Of a DNA stretch of 64,000 nucleotides, positions 23,701 to 33,800 are shown piece after piece (within the stretch, counting starts at the first letter, position 1; every line of letters starts with the position of its first letter). The notes beneath the pieces were generated by a model. The model saw only the letters and a list, made by a program, of their open reading frames with translations, did not search any database and was not told where the DNA came from. The position numbers were made by a program, and so were the translations under genes. The stretch lies in NCBI GenBank assembly GCA_016490735.1, contig JAEMWC010000009.1, positions 82,501-146,500 of the forward strand. The letters are read 5' to 3'. Origin of the DNA: Pachyseris speciosa (taxonomy: Eukaryota; Cnidaria; Anthozoa; Scleractinia; Pachyseridae).

Positions 23701-26700
23701 AGCAACCACACTGGCAACGCAGCCACTTTTAGAAAGTGAGTAGTATCGCACGTCGGCCATTCCTCGGAACATTTTTCTTTCGAGACTTTTGTGTGTTTCC
23801 TGGCTTCTAAATTCCCTGGACGGGAATTAGAAATATATATATATATGTAAATACCTTCGAAGCCATGAAAGCCGTAGAACAATATACTTATGGAACCATG
23901 CAAACACAGTTTGCTACTGTAGTAGTAGCAAACTGTGTTTGCATGGTTCCATAAGTATATTGTTCTACGGCTTTCATGGCTTCAAAGGTATTTACGTATA
24001 TATATATATAGTTCATTTTCAGTTCTTTCTGTTTCATAGTTTATTGATTGTCATCATCATTCTAATCAATGGTAATGATTATAGGTTATTTCAAGAGCTG
24101 CATCTGGTTTTCAAGCACCTGTTGACAAAAAATGCTATACACCTTATTCCAATATGGCGGCCAATTTATTATTCTGTTGTTTGCATGTTAATTGGCCCTC
24201 TTTGCCTCGTCAACATGTACAAAATACAAAAGAATTTTGAAGTGAAAGTGAGACAAAGAGGGCTAATTAACATGCAAACAAAAGAATAATACATTGGCTG
24301 ACAATTTTGGAATAAGGTGTCTTCAAAAGTATTTGTCTTAAGTTCTGACAACAGAGAGACTCGGATTGTTCAAAGCTATTTTCGGGCTTCTTTTACAAAT
24401 TCTGGAGTCCTCCAAGATTTACAGTGAGATATATGAAATGGGGGGTGAATTTTCTCCACCTCAATCAGAGAAATCAGAGAAATCAAATATTATTTCAATA
24501 TTTGAGGGATAAGAAAAAAAAAAAGATAGAAGGGGGGCTCAGAAAAAGGGGGTGAAAATTCACCCATTTCACCTCCCCTGGATCTGCGCCTGGACTGTAT
24601 ACACCTGGGGCAAGGCTAAAGAGTAATAAGAATAAGGTGGAATTAATAATGGGATAAGGTTTCTTGTATGAGGCAAAAACAAAACAATTGCAAAGACCAT
24701 CCTGAGTCCCCAAGTCAAATTCCCGCTGTCGCGCAGGGATGTAGCTATTGTGAGGCAAACCAAGGCACTTGCCTTGAATTTACACTATATGTTTCCTTCC
24801 TTGTGTGCGTGTCTTAACGAAAAAATAAGCAGTCTGTGTTGTTTTACAGAGGCGTATTAATAAAGCATGTTTTGATGCTTCTCCAAGAGGCTATACATTG
24901 AAAAATAATAAATAAATATTAAAGACGTGCTCTTTGTACCCATTGCCTCGGAGACAATTCTCGTCTGGCTATGGCCCAGGCTGACCGTTGTAAATTCCAT
25001 GCGCTAACAACCACACTCCCTCACACTGGAACGATATCACAGACTTGACATTTGTTTTATCATCAATTTCAGACAACACGGCGGAGTTCACTTCACCCTC
25101 CGCCGAAAACAGATCTGACTTGGGATGAATACCTACTGTATGACTCCGAGAGGTAATTAAAAAACATTGTCCTGTCGTCCCGCGTGGTGCACAGGCCTTG
25201 GGTGCTTACCATGCATTTGTCAAAAAAATCCGGAAATTTCGGTTGGTAATTTTCCGGAAAAATCTTTTCGGAAATTGTGGACAACCTCCTTTCGGAATGG
25301 ACTTACCATTTGAGCGAATCATTCCGTTTCCAGGTCCTTTTGCGCCAGAACGAGTGAGTGCGCATGACGGAACGCCTTGCAGTAAATGGTAAGGGCCAAT
25401 CTCATCCGGTTGGTCGGTAAATTCGAAAAATCGCTTACCATTATTCAACGGTCATTCCATCGGGATTTTTCTGACAAGTGGTGAGCACCCCTTGTCTCTG
25501 TTGCTAGGGCACGTTTTGCTTGGAAATGTTCTTTCAACCGGTATTTTGTTAATAGTGTTAGTTTTCTTCGGAGTCACGAGTCTAGACGACACGAAAGCTT
25601 ATAAAATATCATTTATTACTGTCGAGACTGCTTGGACGTAATTGTGTGTTTCCCTTCTCTTATTCTTCACAGACTTCCCCCAATCGGTCGTAAGATGATA
25701 CTCAAAGAAGACAGGAAAACTGTCAAGTGCCATGTAGCAATGGTAACAATTTATCTTTTTTGTTTCTGACCTTTGTTTCCTTTATGTGTTTTTGCAGTTT
25801 TTCATTTTACTTTTCACCTTAATTGTTTAATTTCAACTAATACGTGTTTTGTTTCTTTCACAGAGCGAGGAGTTTCCTCTTTCTGTTGACTTGTAAGTTT
25901 TTTGTTTTCATTTTGTTACAATAAACGTACTTTTAATAGTCACGTAACTATGTATTTGTTTGTTTGTTTATAAGTTTTTGTCAACAGATTTGAGTCTTTC
26001 ATGTCGCATAATAATTTGCGAAAAAGAAAGTTCTGTTTCCAACACATTTTAGTATAAAGCTACTAGCGTTCTATCACGAATGCTGTTCCCTGATTGGCTA
26101 CGCTACTCGCTATCTATTCTGTGATAGATAGTGAGTAGCGGTTGTCAACAAAATGGCGACCGCTTCTTCGCGTTTTCGAAGTGTCTGCGAGGATGATTTA
26201 GATAATTTACTTGTTTAGTTTTGAACGACTAGCAGATTTATACTAAAACAATTAGATTATTCGCTCTCGATTTCTATGCGTGAAAGCTGATTCGGGCTGC
26301 GCCCTCATCAGCTATCACGCGATAGAAATCGCGAGCTCATATTCTAATTGTTAAATAGCATTTCTAATTCTTGGTATTATTCCTGCTTTCTTTGCAGAAT
26401 TCTCAAACTATTAGAAGTTGTTGCTCCGTTCAAGCATTTTAACAAGTTAAAGGAGTTTGTAGCCATGAAGCTTCCAGCGGGATTTCCCGTCAGGATAGGT
26501 TTGTGCAGTTGTTTCCATTCAACCATCCATCCCTCCCGGTTCTTTTCATTCATTCGCTTCTTCAGTAATTGCTGATTAATTTTGCGCCCCCGAAGTTCAT
26601 AGCTTAAGACTCTATTTTAGACTCTATTTTTCACTGAAATGCAAAATTTTATACTCTCTTTTCGCAATTGCATAAATTGCGTTCACAACTGCGAGGATCA

Positions 26701-26800
26701 TTCTTCATTTGATTTCATTTCCGCAGTTCATATATGATTCATATCATATATCATTCACACTCATTTCTTTCACGGGAACATATGAACCCACAATTGACCT

Positions 26801-26841
<41 letters not shown>

Positions 26842-27050
26842 ATCGCACCGGTAATCGCGAGGTCACGGGTTCAAACCCCGTTGAAGTCCTGAATTTTTTT
26901 CAGGCTTCTTTTCGCAATTGCATAAATTGCGTTCACAACTGCGAGGATCATTCTTCATTTGATATCATTTCCGCAGTTCATATATGATTCATATCATATA
27001 TCATTCACACTCATTTCTTTCACGGGAACATATGAACCCACAATTGACCT

Positions 27051-27091
<41 letters not shown>

Positions 27092-27301
27092 ATCGCACCG
27101 GTAATCGCGAGGTCACAGGTTCAAACCCCGTTGAAGTCCTGAATTTTTTTTCAGGCTTCTTTTCGCAATTGCATAAATTGCGTTCACAACTGCGAGGATC
27201 ATTCTTCATTTGATTTCATTTCCGCAGTTCATATATGATTCATATCATATATCATTCACACTCATTTCTTTCACGTGAACATATGAACCCACAATTGACC
27301 T

Positions 27302-27342
<41 letters not shown>

Positions 27343-27552
27343 ATCGCACCGGTAATCGCGAGGTCACGGGTTCAAACCCCGTTGAAGTCCTGAATTTTTT
27401 TTCAGGCTTCTTTTCGCAATTGCATAAATTGCGTTCACAACTGCGAGGATCATTCTTCATTTGATTTCATTTCCGCAGTTCATATATGATTCATATCATA
27501 TATCATTCACACTCGTTTCTTTCACGGGAACATATGAACCCACAATTGACCT

Positions 27553-27593
<41 letters not shown>

Positions 27594-27802
27594 ATCGCAC
27601 CGGTAATCGCGAGGTCACGGGTTCAAACCCCGTTGAAGTCCTGAATTTTTTTCAGGCTTCTTTTCGCAATTGCATAAATTGCGTTCACAACTGCGAGGAT
27701 CATTCTTCATTTGATTTCATTTCCGCAGTTCATATATGATTCATATCATATATCATTCACACTCATTTCTTTCACGGGAACATATGAACCCACAATTGAC
27801 CT

Positions 27803-27843
<41 letters not shown>

Positions 27844-27855
27844 ATCGCACCGGTA

Positions 27856-27894
<39 letters not shown>

Positions 27895-30800
27895 ATTTTT
27901 TTTCAGGCTTCTTTTCGCAATTGCATAAATTGCGTTCACAACTGCGAGGATCATTCTTCATTTGATTTCATTTCCGCAGTTCATATATGATTCATATCAT
28001 ATATCATTCACAACTGAAATATAATTAACTATATTTTGAAAAATTTTTGTGACAGATACAAACTGGTGCGTTTGGGAATTACGATATCATTTTCAAAGAA
28101 TGTGAATAACAGAATTTAAATCATATATCTGAACTGCTGGTGAAAGATTAAAGTTTTGACACACCATCGCATTTGTGAAAGCAACTTTACCAGTTGCAAA
28201 AAGAAAGCGTGAAAAAGCCTAAAATCTTCAGGCTTTCTTCAGGTTTCCCCGAAGTGGCTAGCAAACTTCTTGCGATGACTACCTGCAAGGTCTGCTTGTG
28301 TTTACCAACGCAAGTTTCTGCTTTGTAAATGCGTTTTATACGTATTGACATACAGTCAAACCTCGATTATCCGGATTTCTCGATTATCCGAACTATTTCC
28401 CTCTGGTCCCAGATTTTTTCGTGAATCTTAACAATAAGGCATGACGTGCTTATGCTTTTCCCTTTTTCGCTCTAAATTCCACGATTTAAAGTATGTCCTT
28501 TACGTTTTGGTAAAAAGACCAATGGAAGCCAGTGTAATTGACCCCCCCTCCTCCCCCTAGCAATGTTGAACCTTCCTCTCGTCTGTTTTTGATTATGAAT
28601 GTTGCGTAGCCTGCACACAGGCTCTTCATTGGACAATTCAGAGAGGTTTGCGCTCGGTCAAATGCTCCCCCCAATCCCGTACCATTTGACAGTGCGCCAT
28701 TAATCGAGGCAAAAATCCTCTCTGTGTCGCCCAAATGAAGAGCCTGTGTGCAGGCTAAATGTTGCGAAGCAGCGCCCACAGGGTGACAAGTCTTGTTATT
28801 CCTCCTTTCTTATGGGATTCCAAAAGCCGAAAAAATTGCCAACGTACGTTCATCATGTCAGTGTTCGTCGCGTCGGTTGAACCAAAGAAAATGAAGCTCT
28901 TCAGATCTCAATTGTTTTTTTTCTCCCAGATTTTCGTCCAAAATTGACTTGGGGGAGGGGGTTAGGGGGGCCGTGTTAGTGTTAAGAGAGGCTGTTTGAA
29001 GTCATCTGCCATGAATTGCCCCAACACTTCTCATGGCCAGGATTGTAGTCATTCTAACATTTTTGTTATTTTCTTCAACAGAGATACCCGTGTTTCCGAC
29101 CATAACAGCACGTGTCACCTTCCAAGATTTCAGATCCTGTGATAACATTCCATCGTCGATGTTCTTTATACCTCGCGATTACAAGGTCAGGGTGGCTTTG
29201 TCAGGGCAGAACCAGATAATCTCTTTAAGTCTTTCGTCATTTAACTGCACCCGTACCTTTTAGCGCCAGTCAAAACATAAATAAGGCACTTCTCATTTAC
29301 GTCTGGAAAGCATATTGTGTTCTACTTGGCCTTCTAACAGCTGACCTCTATAACGGGATGAAGTTAAAATCTCGTGCAAGTACGTCAGCCAATGAGAGCC
29401 AAGAAGTTGCGTTCTGAGCCAATCAGATCCAAGCCCGTGTCTTGGTGCACTCCGTTTTCCCGCGGTTGGCACGGCTTGCATGCGTTTTTGTCAGTTCTTA
29501 CTTCAGTTTTGTTGCTTACGGTCCTTACCAGGATATTTACATAGTTTTAGTTTTATTTTCTTCTCAAAGCAGACAAGAGAGGATTAAATGCGTTGATTAC
29601 AGTCTTGAAGGAACTTATCGCAAAGATTATTGTCTGATTACCTTATAACCTCTACCATACTGTATTACCAAATATCTTATCAGATTAGGTCAGCAGTGGA
29701 AAACTTCGCCAAGCAAAACATTTTTGTCTCCGACACCAAAACATGTGACATTAGGAGACAATTTAAAGCGAAAACAACTCATATTATTAATACATCACTA
29801 TTTCTTTTTGAAATCCGGAAATTATATTTTAAAGTTTCGTTTTGCGAACAATGCCAGTAAAAGCCCACTTCCGACAACGTAACCAGCAGGTATTGGCACT
29901 TTTGCCGTAATAAATGCTAGTTTCTGTTGGTAATTAAAGTGGAGCCGCGCATGAAGCGAGCCGAGCATGCAGGTATCCAGCCAACGTTACACTGATAAAT
30001 CAGTGGAGATACTATACCGAAAAAGCGCTTGAGTCGCACGCGAGCGAAGCAAGCTGTTTTTAACGTCAATGGAACACAAATCATGCAAGCCCCTGCTGAA
30101 CCCCCACACATGTGACCCCATGCGCTTGGGCACTGTGAATAGCCGCTGACCACATTGGCTCGAGTTTAACGTAGCCTAAATTACATTCAGCCACATTAAA
30201 ACTGGGACATTATCCTAACGCTTCCAGTCGATATCGATATCGTGTAGATATCGCTGTGTAGGTATCGCTGTTCAAACGGACGCCAAACGTAAGGCAACAT
30301 TCCTTCTGTTAGGACAGTGTCTTCCATTTCTACTGCACATAACTTCGGCTCATCTTGGGATTGCCCGCAAAACTTGGGTTTCTTAGAGACATGTCTTTTG
30401 ACGCAAACTTATTTTTTGCGGCTATGAATATGCTTGAAAAGCAGATCTTGTCAAGGGCTATTGGAATCCAAAAACAAAATTGGATGCTCTCTTTGGAAAA
30501 GACTGGGACCGAATGGTCGTGCGAGCGATAGTGGGATTGTTTTGGGGGAAGCGTATTGAGAAGAAACAATCGTGCCCCTCGAAACAATCCCACAATCCCT
30601 CACGTGGCACTCTCGAACCCAGTCTTTTTGAAAGGGAACTCTTAAAGGTCAAATGAACCAAAATTTCGAAAACTTTTCTTTGTGTCATTTCAAAGTGACC
30701 GAACACTAAAGAGGACTACTGGAATACAAAATCACGTAGAAATTGTCCTATCTGAGCTTTTAAGGGAGTAAAACAACATGGAGTACGGAAATATCCGAAG

Positions 30801-33800
30801 AACAAACGAAAACGTTTCTGAAATGGCCGCGCGCTTTACATGGAAGGAATGGAAACAAGCACGTGTTGTTGTGACGTCACTATTGGCGAGTGGATAAGGA
30901 GCTCAATGCTATACTTACTCTTTGCGATCTGTCGAAAAGTTCTTCGTTTTAACCTTTCGTTCTCTCTTCGAAAAAGGCCGAGGAAGTCGAACATGTGGTT
31001 TTTAACGTAGAGCGGTACTAGTATGAACCAATTAATGCACTGATTAATGGCAACGGAACCGTATGCTGGAACCTCCGATGACTCGTCTGACTGCAAAGAA
31101 TACGATGTAAACAAGGACCGAATCGGTCAAGTGGATTGGTGAGCATTTGTTTACTCAATATACTGTAAAAGATCGCCGTAGAATGGTCAATAAATACGTT
31201 GGAATCGCCCTTGAAGCATTTGCTTTGTTCTCTGTGGTGTTTAATTGTATTTTCGATGTATACTGTGAAGCCATACTTCCATGCTCTGCTGTTGTTTTGA
31301 TCCGCGTTTCTTCTATATTAATATTCACCATACCATGAAAAGGTGGCCATAAAATTACAACTGCATGGTGTTCGCTTTCATTTCACGCATTTTATCTGCT
31401 CCCTGTGTTTTTTGTACATTTTCACTGTTTATTGTTATGCAATACCATAATTTCCATGCAGCTGTTTTTGTGAGTTCGATTTCATTCCGATGACACTGCG
31501 TGAACAATCCCAAAGGCTAGATAACATGTACAATCGTTGTAACAGGGGTATCCGTGAATTGACAAAATGCCAGTGATTAAATCTTATATGCTTTTTTTAA
31601 TGAAATGTTTACTTTTCTTTACAATCTTGACTTGCACTTAAATGCAGGTGCATTTCTGGAAACTGTGTGCCCATGCAAACTGGGCAGGAAAGTGTCTGCT
31701 GTCGTGAAATCTCAAAGTCATCTGATAAGATACCACATTCCATGTCCTGTATTGCTGAGAATGAGAATTTTACTGCTGTGTGCAGCTGTTATTTAGATAA
31801 CTTATAACCAGTATCTAGAGAATGAAGGCCCGATTTATAATGAGCCACTAAATGGGGATGTATATGTATGCTTGTAAACATTGTCATATTTTTTGTCAGA
31901 CCATCACCAACATAAGTATGTGTGTCTGGAAAAGGTTTCTGATTTTGGGTAATGCATGAATTATGTGGGATTGTCATGTAAGGAGTTCACCTACAATTGG
32001 TGTATGTCAGTATCAAAATGGCCACGGAAAAGAGCATAGTCATAATTTTGGTCTAGAAATGAGCAAGGTTGTGAATGGGTGGGCTGTACACTGATGCTAA
32101 ACATCTCATGGCCATTAACAACCTCCCTGAAAGTTTTCCATTTGGTATATATTCTGTATCATTAAACTACTTGCAATAACTTGCATGATGTCAAAGTGAT
32201 TTAACATAATTCATTGTCCCATAACTCCATCCAATCTAGATGTGGTTACTTGCACCATTTGTACAGATACATGTATTTGTCATACCACCAAAACTGCTGC
32301 CAAAACAAATCAAGCATTCCTTTAGGATTAAAAATACTTAGATGATAAATTATTATGTCCTTTGACTGTAAAATGAAATATTATGTAGCTCCAGAGGGTA
32401 TATAATTCATGCCACTAAGAATTTTATGAACCAAATGAGGAAAAAGGTGGTGAAAATTTTGTCACCCAAGGTTTGAGAGTATGGTGAGGGTGGTAAAGGG
32501 TATTTTCGTGAGCCGTGAATTGCCTTTTTAGTTTCCCATGAGATGTGAAATGGCCGTTTTTTTCCTTGTGAAATGTGATTTTGTAATAACCATGATCTGT
32601 GATTTTTGATTATAGTTGTCTGTCAAATGAGAATCGGGTGTTTAATTGACTGTGAACTGTGATTTCGTTTCATGTTTCTTTAATTTTGAGAGAAATTATA
32701 ACAATAGATGCCATATGGTACAGTACAAACTATACTGCGTTCCATTGCAATCTGAAACGTCATTCTTGACCCTGGGCCGTGATTGCCATGGAAACCTGTC
32801 TGGGATAGCTTTGCTCATCAATGGAAACAGCCTCTGAAGGTCGCGAGATTCTACCAAACGTAACTGTTTTGATGAGTTATATGGCAAACAGTAACAAGAA
32901 ATCCTTAATCCACAAGGAGGTCTGTTTTTCAATGTTTGCCACGTTAAATCATGAGCCCCAAAATTAAACAATAACTGCAAGCACATTCTTACCTTATATC
33001 CTGTGTGCATTTGTTTGTTTGTGGTTGTTTTTTCGCTGTTCACACCCTAATTTAAACTTGCATTGTACTGTAAACATTTAGTAAAAAAACATGTTCTTTC
33101 ACCAATCTCGTTACAATCCCTGATGAAGTCTGTGTGATCAGAGGAAACCGGTCAAATAGCAAAGATGTTAACAAAAGCTGTGGCTGTGTACTGTTCACTA
33201 GTTTAAAAAAAAAAAAAAAAACACATCAGACAAGGGAGTGCTTTGACTGTAGTTCTTCTTCTGACCAAAGTAAGGGATTGTATGTTTTATCATGTGGGAG
33301 GGTGGGCTGGAGTAATTTGGGGGAGGGTCACCGAAAAAAAAAATCATCCTTAGCGGGAGGGTCATCCATTTATCAAACAGCATTTTTACTCTCAATTCAA
33401 ACGTCTCAAACGTTATGGGTTCGTGGGTTTCCTTTACTGTACAGTTTCGAATGAATAAATTTTCGAAAACAATGGAAAATAGGCAAAAGGAAACTTACAA
33501 CGTTTTTTATTAATTTTTTTTTTCGGGAGGGGGGTGGCCTCCTTTTTACTCTGACTATCTGTGAAGGGCCATGCTTTATTTTCAAGACATAAGTGGAGGG
33601 CCAAGGGTATCTTATTTAATAGTTAGTCCAGCCCACCTCCACGCCACCCCTCCCCCCCCCCCCCCCGCCACATTACGTACACTCCCTAAGAACATCACTT
33701 TTTTTTCTCGTGAAACGTGAAGTCCCCATTTTATTGTCCGTGAAATGTGAAACAGCCGTTTTATTTCCCGTGAAACGTGATCAAGACCCCCCCCTTTACC

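Noticed and set aside
26994..27961. Repeated 71-aa minus-strand frames reading TSTGFEPVTSRLPVRCSNQL
   Set aside because: These are antisense readings of the tandem tRNA-like units.
33121..33160. CTGATGAAGTCTG...CAGAGGAAACCGGTC, a second hammerhead look-alike inside the TTAA-flanked transposon
   Set aside because: Helix II has a mismatch at its base, the canonical G-C closing pair is absent, and the flanks do not pair to form helix I.
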